NCBI RefSeq assembly: GCF_026341825.1
Contig: NZ_JAPENY010000002.1
Location: forward strand, 248,001 to 312,000
Origin: Streptomyces sp. NBC_00620
GTDB lineage: Bacteria; Actinomycetota; Actinomycetes; Streptomycetales; Streptomycetaceae
Length of the DNA stretch: 64,000 nucleotides
Direction of reading: 5' to 3'
Positions 26,623 through 35,650 of the stretch are shown in pieces. The first letter of the stretch is position 1. Every line of letters begins with the position of its first letter. The position numbers and the translations under genes are program-made. Under the pieces are notes generated by a model. That model made no database searches, had not been told where the DNA came from, and saw nothing but the letters and a program-made list of their open reading frames with translations.

Positions 26623-27009
26623 GGGGGCGATCGTAACCAGTCGGCAACGGTGCGTCCTGGGCATGAGTGCGTACGGCTGAGTACTCGTACCTAGCCAGTG
26701 AGATGAGTACGCGCGCGGATGGGCCCGACCTGCGCGAACGGGAGAGTGGAGACACGGAAAGGGGCGCGGCTCCGGTACCGCCGACACGGGGCGGCGGAAC
26801 GGTTCTCGCGCCCTTGGCCGCTCCTTCCGCCGATTCGTCGGCGGGAGCGAGGCACGGGGGACCCGGGGATGACCGGACGGGGCCCAACGGGGGATCGGGG
26901 GGAGCACGGGGGAGCACGGCGAAGCGCCGGTTCGACTGGCCCGCGGGGGACGCGGCCACATCGGACCGGCGCTTTCGTGCGTGCAGGGGGCGCCCGGTCC
27001 CGGGGTGCG
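26623..27009. other. 387-bp non-coding gap between DUF4126 and tetR
   Basis: Both neighbours are on the minus strand. The right two thirds is GC-rich with an open plus-strand frame that starts at ATG 26704 and runs into antisense tetR sequence. It has weak third-position GC bias, so I do not call it. The left part holds three TGAGTRC heptamers (26664, 26678, 26704), described separately. Confidence 0.5.
26678..26693. promoter_or_regulatory. MacR-box-like palindrome
   Basis: TGAGTAC-TC-GTACCTA matches 12 of 14 defined positions of TGAGTAC-N2-GTACTCA. Two further TGAGTRC heptamers flank it. It lies 56 bases upstream of the DUF4126 gene and could be a direct target of the MacRS system encoded in this window. 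Confidence 0.4.
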
Positions 27010-27639
27010 CTAGCGGTTGCCGCTCACACGCCCCTGGAGCAGCCGTGAGAGGGCCGCGTGGACGTCGTCCAGGGAGTGCTCGGGCTGGAAGGCCTGCCAG
27101 TCCAGGGCAGCCACAAGGACCATGCCGACCAGTGCGGAAGCTGTCAGCGGGATGTCGATCTCGTCGCTGAGCTCGCCGTTCGCCACGCCGTCGCGCAGGA
27201 CGCCCTCCACGACCGCGACCGCTTGCTGCCGGACCACCATGAGCGTGGACTGCCAGGCCCGGTTGGTGCGCCACAGCTCCGCCACGTAGAGCTGCGTGAA
27301 GGCCGGATAGCGGTCGATGAAGACGAGGCCGGCCCGGATCATCGCGTCCAGCGCGTCGACCTTGCTGCCGCCGTCCCGGTCGGTCTTCTCGGCCGCCTCC
27401 CGGAGGGAGGCGGTGAGGAGCTCGACGCCGTGCCGCAGCAGCTCTTCGAAGAGGACGGATTTGCTCGCGAAGTTGTAGTAGACCGTGCCCTTCGCGACCC
27501 CGGCGCGCTCGGCGATCTCGTCCACCGTGGTGGCGGAGAAGCCCTGTTCGGCGATCAGGGTGACGGCCGCCTCGTAGAGCTTCTGCCGGGTCGCCTCGCG
27601 GCGGCTGCCGCCGCCTGCCGTGGTGTTGCTGCTTTCCAT
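27010..27639 (-). CDS. TetR-family transcriptional regulator
   Basis: A 209-residue TetR-type repressor. The N-terminal HTH is RQKLYEAAVTLIAEQGFSATTVDEIAERAGVAKGTVYYNFASKSVLFEELL (residues ~18-68), and the C-terminal ~140 residues form the ligand and dimer domain. ATG 27639 gives the natural N-terminus; longer in-frame extensions run into the upstream permease gene. It is the third gene of ABC ATPase-permease-tetR, with 36 bases after the permease stop. It most likely represses the operon from the 26-bp palindrome at 30587-30612. The effector is unknown. Confidence 0.9.
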   Translation of the reverse strand: MESSNTTAGGGSRREATRQKLYEAAVTLIAEQGFSATTVDEIAERAGVAKGTVYYNFASKSVLFEELLRHGVELLTASLREAAEKTDRDGGSKVDALDAMIRAGLVFIDRYPAFTQLYVAELWRTNRAWQSTLMVVRQQAVAVVEGVLRDGVANGELSDEIDIPLTASALVGMVLVAALDWQAFQPEHSLDDVHAALSRLLQGRVSGNR

Positions 27640-27674
27640 GACCCTGATTGTCACAGGAGTGGTCGTGTGCGCGG

Positions 27675-29759
27675 TCACAGGCTCAGCTCCGGGTGCAGCC
27701 GGTCGAGCGTCCACACCTGCTTGCGGCGCGCGGACAGGGCGGTGAGAGCCAGGGCGCCGGCGGTGAACGCGGCCAGGACGGCGCACGCCTGCCAGACCGG
27801 CCCGAGGCCGCCGCCCGTAATGAGCCTCCTGAGGGCATCGACGACGTAACTCATCGGCAAGAAGGGGTGGATCGCGTTGAAGAAGTCCGGACTGGTCTGG
27901 ACGGGGTAGGTGCCTCCGGCCGAGGTCAGCTGGAGCATCAGGAAGGCGAGGACGAGGATCCGGCCCGCCGCTCCGAAGCGTGCGTTCAGCCACTGCACGA
28001 TCGCCGCGAAGCACGCAGTCACCAGGAACAGGAAGCCCACCGTCCCGGCCGCGTGCACCATCTCCAGGCCGACCGCCCAGTGCAGCACGGACATCAGGGC
28101 CGCCGTCTGCAGCACGCCTATGGCGGCCACCGGCAGCCAGCCCGCCAGCGCGATGCGCCAGGCCGAGGCGCCCGCCGCGAGTGCGCGCCGGTTGAGGGGC
28201 TGGATCAGCATGTACGCCACCATCGCGCCCACCCACAGGGACAGCGGGATGAAGTACGGGGCGAAACCGGTGCCGTAGTTGGGCGCCTTGTGCAGGTCCT
28301 GCGAGGCGAGCTGAACCGGGTCCGACATGACGTCGGTGCGCTGGTCGCGGTCCTCCTTGTCGTAGTCGGGGATCTGGTCGGCGCCGTCGTGCAGTCCGTC
28401 GGCGAGCGTCCCGGAGCCGTCCGCGAGCTTGTACAGGCCTGCGTCGAGGTCGTTCGCGCCCGTCTTCAGCTTCCCCACGCCCGTGTCGAGGTCCGCCGCG
28501 CCGGTCTTGGCCGTACCGAGCCCCGAGTGCAGCGTCTTCGCCCCCTCGGCGACCTTCCCGGCGCCGTCGTTCAGTTCGTTGATCCTGGAGACGGCGTCGG
28601 CGAGGTCCTCGGAGAGGTTCGGCGAGCGGTCGGCGAGCGCCTGAGCCTGCTTCTGGAGCACGGCCAGGTTCTTGTCGAGCTTGTCGAGATCGCCGTCCTG
28701 GTCCTCGATCAGGGTGTTCACGTCGTCGGCGACCGTGGCCACGTCCGCGGCCGCCTGCTTGGCCTTCTTCAGGTCGGGGCACGCGGCGTCGGGAACCGGC
28801 AGGGTCTCGCAGCGTGCCTTGTAGACCGTGTTGAGCGCGGCGGAGGCCGTGTGGGCGCCCTTGGCGGCGGCCGGGGCCGTCTCGACCAGGGTGCCGAGGT
28901 TGGCGCGGATCCCCGAGGCGGCGTCCGCGACCAGCTGGGCAGTGTCGCCGATCGACTTCTCGTTGTCCTTCAGGAAGGGGCCCACCTGGTCCGCGACCCC
29001 GTTGACCTTGTCGGCCAGGGTCTGCGTGCCGTCCGCGACCTGCTGCGAACCGTCCTCCAGGTCACCTGCGCCCGTGTTGAGCTTCTTCAGGCCCGTGGAG
29101 AGCTTCCCGCTGCCCTTCTTGGCGTCCTTCAGACCGTCCGCGAGGTCCTCGGCCCCCTTCTCCGCCGTGCCGATCCCGCTCTCCAGCTTGTCGGCGCCCT
29201 TAGCGGCCTTCTCGGTCTCCCCGTGGATGCCCGAGAAGGAGACGTAGATCTTGTCGAGGAACGACCGGGAGGCCTTCGTGGACGCGGCCGTGCGCACCTC
29301 GCTGAACACCGTCCGGGAGATCTGCCCGACGATGTAGTTGTTCGCGTCGTTCGTACGCACCTGGAGCGCGCCCGTCTCCGGTGACTCCCCGGAGCTGGAG
29401 GCGATCCGCTCGCTGAAGTCGCCCGGCATGGTCAGCGACAGGTAGTACGTGCCGTCCTCGACGCCCGCCCGGGCCTCCGCCGCGCTCACCTCGTGCCACT
29501 CGAAGGTGTCGCTGCCGCGCAGCCCCTTGGTGATGTCGTCGCCCGCCATGACCTTCTTGCCCGCGGCGGTCGCCCCCTTGTCGGCGTTCACGAGCGCCAC
29601 GGGGATGCGGTCGAGACGGCCGTACGGGTCCCAGAACGACCACAGGTAGAGGGCGCCGTAGAGCAGGGGCAGCAGCAGGAGCGCGGCCAGCGCGGCGCGC
29701 GGGAGCTTGCCCCTGCCGAAGCGCCTGAGCTCAAGCGAGGCCAGTTTCGGCGAGCGCAT
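27675..29759 (-). CDS. YhgE/Pip-family ABC-2 type membrane protein
   Basis: A 694-residue membrane protein of the YhgE/Pip type. TM1 is at residues ~22-42, then a long extracytoplasmic region (~45-480) rich in heptad-like Gly/Asp/Leu repeats (KGADKLESGIGTAEKGAEDLADGLKDAKKGSGKLSTGL), then about five or six TM helices in the last 200 residues. Such proteins are related to the ESX/EsaA-like and ABC-2 families and are often paired with an ATPase. Its ATG 29759 lies inside the 3' end of the ATPase gene (29-base overlap). It is probably the export channel of a TetR-controlled system; the substrate is unknown. Confidence 0.88.
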   Translation of the reverse strand: MRSPKLASLELRRFGRGKLPRAALAALLLLPLLYGALYLWSFWDPYGRLDRIPVALVNADKGATAAGKKVMAGDDITKGLRGSDTFEWHEVSAAEARAGVEDGTYYLSLTMPGDFSERIASSSGESPETGALQVRTNDANNYIVGQISRTVFSEVRTAASTKASRSFLDKIYVSFSGIHGETEKAAKGADKLESGIGTAEKGAEDLADGLKDAKKGSGKLSTGLKKLNTGAGDLEDGSQQVADGTQTLADKVNGVADQVGPFLKDNEKSIGDTAQLVADAASGIRANLGTLVETAPAAAKGAHTASAALNTVYKARCETLPVPDAACPDLKKAKQAAADVATVADDVNTLIEDQDGDLDKLDKNLAVLQKQAQALADRSPNLSEDLADAVSRINELNDGAGKVAEGAKTLHSGLGTAKTGAADLDTGVGKLKTGANDLDAGLYKLADGSGTLADGLHDGADQIPDYDKEDRDQRTDVMSDPVQLASQDLHKAPNYGTGFAPYFIPLSLWVGAMVAYMLIQPLNRRALAAGASAWRIALAGWLPVAAIGVLQTAALMSVLHWAVGLEMVHAAGTVGFLFLVTACFAAIVQWLNARFGAAGRILVLAFLMLQLTSAGGTYPVQTSPDFFNAIHPFLPMSYVVDALRRLITGGGLGPVWQACAVLAAFTAGALALTALSARRKQVWTLDRLHPELSL

Positions 29760-30537
29760 CGGCCGTCTCCTTGTTGTCGTTCTCGGTGTTCTCGGTGTTC
29801 TCGTCGTTGTGCTGCTGCTCCGCCGCGGTTTCCGGCGCAGGCTTGGGGCTGGTGGACACGACGACGGCGTCCTCGGGAGCCTCGCTGCACACCGCGACGA
29901 CCGTGGTCCCGGACTCGGTGAGAGACCTCAACAAGGCCCATGCCTCGGCCCGTTCGGCGTCGGACAGCTTGAGGTCGAGGTCGTCGACGGCGAGCAGGTG
30001 CGGACGGCCGATGAGAGCCAGCGCGACGGACAGCCGCAGCGCCTCCAGGCGTTCCAGGTCGCGTACGGACGTCCGGGAACCCTTGGGCAGCGTCTCCCGG
30101 TCGAGCCCGGCGGCCGTCAGCGCCGTGTCGATCCGCAGTCTCGCCTCCGTCACCCGGTCCCCGCGGGGCCGCAGCAGCCCCCGCAGTGAACCGCCGAAGC
30201 GCCGTTGCAGCAGCGCCCGTTCCAGCAGGTGCTCCCCGACGGTCAGGGCCGGGTCCAGGTCGGTGACGCCCGGGACATGGGCCGGCGCACTGATCCGGCG
30301 CACCGCGGACATCTGCTTGGGCAGCCGGAAGGAACCGACAGCCGCGTGCCCCTCGCTCGGCTTCATCCGCCCACTGAGCGCGAGCAGCAGACAGGTCCTC
30401 CCGGAACCGGACGGTCCCTCGACAGCGATCAGCGAGCCGGGCTCCGCGGTGATGTCGATGCCGCGGAAGGCCCAGCCGCGCGGTCCCTTGAGCCCGAACC
30501 CCTCGGCGCTGACGGCGACTCCATGGTGCTCGCCCAC
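29731..30537 (-). CDS. ABC transporter ATP-binding protein with degenerate motifs
   Basis: A 268-residue ABC-type ATPase paired with the YhgE/Pip protein. Walker A is GPSGSGRT (residues 41-48), with Arg47 in place of the usual Lys. The signature region (SVRDLERLEALRLS, ~157-170) lacks LSGGQ. Walker B ends LLAVDD, with Asp186 where the catalytic Glu normally sits. The C-terminal 40 residues are Glu/Asn/Thr-rich and unlike an ABC domain. GTG 30537 follows GAGGGGGAG. The three changes suggest slow or no hydrolysis, perhaps ATP binding in a regulatory role. It is the first gene of the operon behind the TetR-type operator. Confidence 0.82.
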   Translation of the reverse strand: MGEHHGVAVSAEGFGLKGPRGWAFRGIDITAEPGSLIAVEGPSGSGRTCLLLALSGRMKPSEGHAAVGSFRLPKQMSAVRRISAPAHVPGVTDLDPALTVGEHLLERALLQRRFGGSLRGLLRPRGDRVTEARLRIDTALTAAGLDRETLPKGSRTSVRDLERLEALRLSVALALIGRPHLLAVDDLDLKLSDAERAEAWALLRSLTESGTTVVAVCSEAPEDAVVVSTSPKPAPETAAEQQHNDENTENTENDNKETADALAETGLA

Positions 30538-30586
30538 AGCTCCCCCTCTTCGAGCCGACCGACACCGGCGGCTCTTGAACCGATTC

Positions 30587-30612
30587 TTTTGAACTGACTG
30601 GTCAGTGCAAAA
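30587..30612. promoter_or_regulatory. TetR-type operator for the ABC-YhgE-tetR operon
   Basis: TTTTGnACTGAC-TG-GTCAGTnCAAAA is a 26-bp palindrome with only two asymmetric positions, 50 bases upstream of the ATPase gene. In minus-strand sense, TTGCAC and AAGAAT lie on either side about 16 bases apart, so the operator would fill the promoter spacer. Confidence 0.75.
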
Positions 30613-30729
30613 ACTATCTCGAACCTTCGATCGAAGCAAAAGCCCAGGTCAGAACGGATTGTCAGTGGCATACCTCACGATGGACACATACGGCCACAGA
30701 GCCGTCACACAGACGACAGGAGGTTCGTC

Positions 30730-31269
30730 ATGGCCAACTCATCCGCAGCCGCCTCCCACCGGCGCCGCGCCACCGGCCCTGCCCCCTCACTGACCGGTCC
30801 GGCGAGCGACGTGCACCCCGTGCTCCGCCGGACCACGGCCCCGCCCGCCGCCCTCGAACTGCTCGCACAGGCCCACGCCGGACTCGACGAGGCGACCGCC
30901 CTCGACACACCCAACGAGCGCTATGCGACGGCCCACTTGGCCGCCCTGCGCACCGCCGCGGCCGTCCTCGCCGCGCGGGGACGCCCGGAACCCACGCCCC
31001 GACGCAGGGCACGCATCCGGAGCGCCTGGGAAGTGCTCCCCGAAATCGCGCCTGAACTCGCCGAGTGGAGCGCGCTGTTCGCCGCCGGAGCGACCCGCCG
31101 TGCTCGCGCCGAGGCGGGCATACAGGGCGCGGCCGGCAGCCGCGACGCCGACGACCTCATACGCGACGTGGCGATGTTCCTGCGCCTCGTCGAGCGGATG
31201 CTGGTGCTGCAACCCGTGCTGCCCCAGCCCCGGCAGGACGGAGACCGGCAAGTCCCGGACGCGGGCTGA
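30730..31269 (+). CDS. SAV_6107-type HEPN domain protein
   Basis: A 179-residue small helical protein matching the SAV_6107-like HEPN family. After a disordered N-terminus (~1-35), helices ALELLAQAHAGLDEATAL and ERYATAHLAALRTAAAVLAA form the first half. RYATAH (Arg64-His69) fits the R-x4-H motif found in active HEPN ribonucleases. The last helix is DLIRDVAMFLRLVERML. HEPN proteins include toxins and RNA-cleaving effectors, but this family is common and chromosomal in Streptomyces, so a housekeeping role is possible. ATG 30730 has AGGAGG upstream. No antitoxin-like nucleotidyltransferase is adjacent. Confidence 0.82.
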   Translation: MANSSAAASHRRRATGPAPSLTGPASDVHPVLRRTTAPPAALELLAQAHAGLDEATALDTPNERYATAHLAALRTAAAVLAARGRPEPTPRRRARIRSAWEVLPEIAPELAEWSALFAAGATRRARAEAGIQGAAGSRDADDLIRDVAMFLRLVERMLVLQPVLPQPRQDGDRQVPDAG

Positions 31270-31480
31270 CCGGCACGGGAGCCGCGAACCGCCGTTTCCT
31301 CCGAGGAGCCTCACGCTTCACGGCACAGAGCCTGAGACTCCGGAGCCGGTCGGTATTGACTCGCTGCGCTGCCCATTAGGGTGGAAGCGCATGAAGCCTT
31401 CCGCCCCGGAAATGGGCCCGGGAGGCCCCCCGATCGCTCCGCCGTGCAAGAGGCGGTGCCGCGCCGAGGAGTCAACTGCC

Positions 31481-32251
31481 GTGTCGGACCCGATGCGCCC
31501 CCGCGCTTCTCTCCGTACCGCCGTGGTCTGGGAGGTCCTCAAGGACGCCCTGGACCGCCGGGTCAAGGCCACGGGGCGGGATGCCCTGGACGTCCTCGAC
31601 ACCGGGGGCGGCAGCGGCAACTTCGCGGTGCCCGTGGCCCGCCTCGGCCACCGCGTCACCGTCGTCGACCCCAGCCCGAACGCGCTGTTCGCGCTGGAGC
31701 GCCGGGCCGCCGAGGCCGGAGTCGCCGACCGCGTGCACGGCGTCCAGGGCGACGCACACGGCCTCTTCGACGTCGTCGAGCGCGGTGGCTACGACGCGGT
31801 GCTCTGTCACGGAGTCCTGGAGTACGTGGACGACCCGGCCAACGGCGTCCGCAACGTGGTGGACGCGCTGCGCCCCGAAGGCGTCCTCAGCCTCCTCGCC
31901 GCGGGCCTGGGCGGAGCCGTGCTGGCCCGCGCCCTCGCCGGGCACTTCAAGGAGGCCAGGCAGGCGCTCGACGACCCGGACGGACGCTGGGGCGAGGGTG
32001 ACCCTGTACCCCACCGTTTCACCGCCGAACAGCTCACCGCGCTGGTCGAGGGCGCGGGCCTGAAGGTCGCCTCCGTACACGGGGTGCGGGTCTTCGCGGA
32101 CCTGGTCCCCGGCGTCCTCGTGGACACCGAGCCCGGGGCCCTGGAAGCACTGCTGAAGCTGGAGGCGGCAGCGGCCGAACTCGCCGCGTTCCACTCCGTG
32201 GCGACGCAGCTTCATGTGCTCGGTGAGACGCAAGGGGCCGGTGAGCGCTGA
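31481..32251 (+). CDS. Class I SAM-dependent methyltransferase
   Basis: A 256-residue Rossmann-fold methyltransferase. The SAM-binding motif I is LDVLDTGGGSGNFAVPVA near residue 35, followed by acidic VTVVDPSP, GDAHGLFD and motif IV region YDAVLCHGVLEYVDDP. The C-terminus (HRFTAEQLTALVEGAGLKV) is typical of small-molecule or CmoA/UbiE-like members. Substrate unknown. GTG 31481 follows CGAGGAG; ATG 31391 would add 30 low-complexity residues and is less likely. It is co-directional with the HEPN gene but about 210 bases away. Confidence 0.85.
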   Translation: MSDPMRPRASLRTAVVWEVLKDALDRRVKATGRDALDVLDTGGGSGNFAVPVARLGHRVTVVDPSPNALFALERRAAEAGVADRVHGVQGDAHGLFDVVERGGYDAVLCHGVLEYVDDPANGVRNVVDALRPEGVLSLLAAGLGGAVLARALAGHFKEARQALDDPDGRWGEGDPVPHRFTAEQLTALVEGAGLKVASVHGVRVFADLVPGVLVDTEPGALEALLKLEAAAAELAAFHSVATQLHVLGETQGAGER

Positions 32252-32526
32252 GCCGCCTCCCGTGGTGCGCCGCTGATCAGGGGCTTGGCTGCAGATGGAG
32301 TACGCCACAGGCCCCCCGATCGGGCGCTCGGCGCCGTATGATCGAGGGAGACCGTTCGGCATGACGGGCCGTTCGCTGGGGAATGCACGCCTCAGTGGAT
32401 CCGGGCGTCATGGCGGGTTCCGGTTGGCTAATTGGCGTAGAGGGGCGGGTTTCACGGGGGCGATTCCCTGCCTATCCTGAAGGGGACCCCCGGTCGCCCC
32501 GGCGACTGCACGATGAGGAGGACTCC

Positions 32527-32925
32527 GTGCCGCTCTCGGAGCACGAGCAGCGAATGCTCGAGCAGATGGAGCGAGCGCTGTACGCCGAAGATCCCAAGTT
32601 CGCGACAGCGCTTGAGGGAAGCGGGCTGCGTACGTATACCCGGCGACGGGTCTACCAGGCGGTCGCGGGCTTCCTGGTGGGTATCGCGCTCCTCATGGCC
32701 GGAATGGTCGCCGTGCAGATCTGGCTAAGCGTGGTGGGTTTCCTCGTCATGCTGGGCTGCGCGGTGCTTGCCGTAACCGGTTGGCGCAAGGCCCCCAAGC
32801 CGGGTGAACAGCCGACCGCGCCAGGCGCGCCGGCCGCCCGCAGCCAAGGCCGACAGCGCCGCTCCATGATGGACCGCATCGAACAACGCTGGCAGCGCCG
32901 CCGCGACGACCAGGGTGGCCAGTAG
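32527..32925 (+). CDS. DUF3040 membrane protein
   Basis: A 132-residue actinobacterial DUF3040 protein. The family N-terminus is PLSEHEQRMLEQMERALYAEDPKFA, then two adjacent TM helices (residues ~47-64 and 69-87), then a basic disordered tail (SQGRQRRSMMDRIEQRWQRRRDDQ). Small proteins of this family are common near actinobacterial division clusters; no activity is known. GTG 32527 has a strong GAGGAGG site. The terminator at 32956-32992 ends the unit. Confidence 0.9.
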   Translation: MPLSEHEQRMLEQMERALYAEDPKFATALEGSGLRTYTRRRVYQAVAGFLVGIALLMAGMVAVQIWLSVVGFLVMLGCAVLAVTGWRKAPKPGEQPTAPGAPAARSQGRQRRSMMDRIEQRWQRRRDDQGGQ

Positions 32926-32955
32926 CCCCCGAGCGCCGCGGTCAATGACATCGCC

Positions 32956-32992
32956 TGAGGGGGTGTCCACCAGTCCGGTGGACACCCCCTCA
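32956..32992. terminator. Strong bidirectional-type terminator after DUF3040
   Basis: TGAGGGGGTGTCCACC and GGTGGACACCCCCTCA pair perfectly over 16 bp around AGTCC. Confidence 0.85.
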
Positions 32993-33202
32993 CGCACGCC
33001 CTGAACCGGGCGCAGCGGCACTCACGCCGCAGCCGTGGGCACGCGCGCCGCGGCAACCTTCCTCGCTGTGGGCATGCGTGCCGCTAGGGGCGGCACGGGT
33101 GGGCATAGCGGCACCCCGTACAGCGCCGGGCCGCGCGACCCACCCGACCCCAGCCCCCACGCCGGGCTCCTCGGCAACAGAGCGCCCCGGTGCCTGACAG
33201 CG

Positions 33203-33238
33203 GTGCGGCCCCCGCCCCAGTCAGGGCAAGGGCCGCAC
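33203..33238 (-). terminator. Terminator after the transglutaminase gene
   Basis: GTGCGGCCC and GGGCCGCAC pair over 9 bp with an inner GCCC/GGGC helix, 15 bases past the minus-strand stop at 33254. Between this and the previous hairpin (32993-33202) I see no gene. Confidence 0.6.
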
Positions 33239-33253
33239 ACAGCGCAGGGACGG

Positions 33254-35650
33254 TCAGCCGTTCTGCCCCGAAGGCCGCCGCAGCAAGGTCTCCCGCCGGG
33301 CCGCCAGGCGGGCAGCCAGAGCGGTCCAGTAGTCCGACGCCGCCCACACCACCCGGATGGCTGAGCGGGGAGCGAGGAGTGCACGGAGACGGGCCGGACG
33401 GCTTGCCAAGGTGCGGAAGCCGTCCGCGACCTGACGGGCGTCCTCGGAGAGACCCGCCGTCGGACGGGGATGCGGAGCGTAGAGCACCTGCTCCACAGCC
33501 GCCGCCACCCGGTGCACCGCATCCGCCGCCGTCGGTTCGAGAAGCCCGAGACGGACAATCCGCGCGGCAGCCTTGCGAGGCGTCTGCGAGTCGTCCGGCT
33601 CGATCCCGTAGTCCCACGCCGTATCGGTCACTTCCAGCCAGGCACTCAGCGTGTACACCGCCGCATCCGCGTCGGTGCGCCCGTGCGCGCCGAGCCGCAC
33701 GGCCCGTATCCGCATGCGCCACAGCATCGGCAGCAACGGCACCCCAAGGACCAGGAGTCCGGCCAAGGCCAGCCCCAGGATCTGGAGCCACGGCATACCG
33801 TCGTCGTCGGAGCCCACCGTGGCCAGCGCGGATTCGCTCGCGCACGCCTCGAGCTTCCGCTCCTGCGCCGTGCAGCTCTCGCTCGCCGACGCCGAGGCGG
33901 CAGGCGCATCGGAGGCCGACTGCGTCGGCTGCGGTGCGGCCGGCACATCGGTGCCGGACGTCTCCGGCTGGGTGTAGTCCGGAACCGAGCCCCGGTTGGG
34001 AGTGGGCTCGAAGCGCGTCCAGCCCACCCCCTCGAAGTACAGCTCGGGCCAGGCGTGCGCGTCCCGCAGCCCCACCGTCATCGAACCGTCGGGCTGCGTG
34101 GAACCGGGCGTGAAGCCCACCGCCACGCGGGCCGGTATCCCCAGCGTGCGGGCCATCGCGGCCATCGCGAAGGAGAAGTGGACGCAGAAGCCCTCCTTGT
34201 CCTTCAGGAAGCGCGCGATCGCGGCAGAACCGCTGCCGACCTGCACCTCCGTGTCGTACGTGAATCCGCCGCTCACGGCGAAGTAGTCCTGGAGCTTGAC
34301 CGCCTGCTCGTAGTGGTTGGCCGAGCCCGCGGTCACCTCGCGCGCGGTGTCGGCCACCACCGAGGGCAGCGAATCCGGCACCTGAGTGAACTCGCGCTTC
34401 AGAGCCGGATCCGGCTCCGGCGCCGTCGCGAGCTGCTCCGCGGTCGGCTGCACGAGCAGGCTCGTGACCTCGTACTGCACGCCTCGCGTGTTCTGGCCGT
34501 GGTCCCCGACGAGCGTGCGCCCCACCGGCTCGTACCGCCAGCTGCCGTTGATGTCCACCCGGGTGGCCGGATAGGGCATGGGGAGCCAGTCCTGCGCGTA
34601 CCAGTCGGCCGCCGAGACACGGGTCTGGATCGCGGTCCGCTGGACGTCGCTCCCGAGGCCGATCGGCGTCGGGAACGTGTCCGGCACATCGACGATGTGC
34701 CGCTGGGCCGGCTTCCAGGCCGTGCCGTCGAAGTCGTCCAGGGAGACGATCCGCAGATACATGTCTTGGGTGTCGTCGGTGTTGGTGCGGTACGACATGA
34801 CCTCGCGGTCCTCGTCCACGTTCAGACTGTCGCGGAGTGAGACCAGCGGGTTGACCGCAGAGATCGTGCCACCGCCTCCGGAGCCCGAGCCCACACCCGT
34901 CCCAGTACCGTCCAGCAGACCGCCGTCGAGCGAGGGCAGGGCGAGCGGCACCACCAGGGCGATGCCCAGCGCGACCGCGCCGATGCGCCGCCCGGTGCGC
35001 ACGGGCGCGACGGCGCCGCCCGAGGGTTCGGGGCCCGGCGTTCGGGACGCCGCCGCTCCGCCGAAGACGCGGCCCCACTGCGAGAGCCGGTCGCGGCCCT
35101 CGGCGAGCAGCAGCATGAGATAGCCGGCGGCCGCGAGCAGGAACCACAGCCATGCGGCACCGCCGCCGGAAAGCCCCGCGGCGACCGAGTACAGCGCGAG
35201 CAGCGGGAGTCCCGCGGGAGCCGCGCTGCGGAACGTCACCGCGAGCGCGTCCACCAAGAGCCCGATCACCAGGACACCGCCGACCAGCATCAGCCGGATG
35301 CCGTCGGACAGCGGCGCCGGAATCGCGAACCGCCCGACGTCGTCCGTGCCCGCCTGCAGCAGCACCCCGAACTGGTTGAAGGCCTCGGGCCCCGGGATGA
35401 TCCCGAGGAAGGCCTGCTGCCGGGCGAAGACCAGCGTCAGCAGCATCAGCGTCACCAGCGCCTGCACCGCCACGGTCAGCGGCCGGGCCAGCGGAACCCG
35501 CCGGGTCAGCGCGCCCGCACCGGACTGCATCGCCAGCAGAAACGCCGCCTGGAAGAACCAGGTCGCCGGATCGACCAGCGGCAGCAGAGCAGTCGCGGCC
35601 ATGAGAGTGGCCGCCGCCGCGAATAGCGCCAGTCGCGCCCGCCCGCTCAT
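33254..35650 (-). CDS. TgpA-type transglutaminase-like membrane protein (DUF3488)
   Basis: A 798-residue membrane protein with about seven TM helices in residues 1-230, a large outside domain containing a transglutaminase-like fold, and a final TM (about 640) plus a cytoplasmic helical DUF4129-like tail. The catalytic Cys is in KEGFCVHFSFAMAAMARTLG, and the His and Asp are in LRDAHAWPELYFEGVGW and nearby. It is the third gene of moxR-DUF58-tgpA, with an ATGA overlap to the DUF58 gene. This trio is common and thought to act in envelope protein maturation; the substrate is unknown. Confidence 0.92.
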   Translation of the reverse strand: MSGRARLALFAAAATLMAATALLPLVDPATWFFQAAFLLAMQSGAGALTRRVPLARPLTVAVQALVTLMLLTLVFARQQAFLGIIPGPEAFNQFGVLLQAGTDDVGRFAIPAPLSDGIRLMLVGGVLVIGLLVDALAVTFRSAAPAGLPLLALYSVAAGLSGGGAAWLWFLLAAAGYLMLLLAEGRDRLSQWGRVFGGAAASRTPGPEPSGGAVAPVRTGRRIGAVALGIALVVPLALPSLDGGLLDGTGTGVGSGSGGGGTISAVNPLVSLRDSLNVDEDREVMSYRTNTDDTQDMYLRIVSLDDFDGTAWKPAQRHIVDVPDTFPTPIGLGSDVQRTAIQTRVSAADWYAQDWLPMPYPATRVDINGSWRYEPVGRTLVGDHGQNTRGVQYEVTSLLVQPTAEQLATAPEPDPALKREFTQVPDSLPSVVADTAREVTAGSANHYEQAVKLQDYFAVSGGFTYDTEVQVGSGSAAIARFLKDKEGFCVHFSFAMAAMARTLGIPARVAVGFTPGSTQPDGSMTVGLRDAHAWPELYFEGVGWTRFEPTPNRGSVPDYTQPETSGTDVPAAPQPTQSASDAPAASASASESCTAQERKLEACASESALATVGSDDDGMPWLQILGLALAGLLVLGVPLLPMLWRMRIRAVRLGAHGRTDADAAVYTLSAWLEVTDTAWDYGIEPDDSQTPRKAAARIVRLGLLEPTAADAVHRVAAAVEQVLYAPHPRPTAGLSEDARQVADGFRTLASRPARLRALLAPRSAIRVVWAASDYWTALAARLAARRETLLRRPSGQNG

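Noticed and set aside
26704-27170. Possible plus-strand gene beginning MSTRADGPDLRERE
   Set aside because: Weak third-position GC bias, no recognisable domain, and its 3' part is antisense to tetR. It may be a relic but is not supported.
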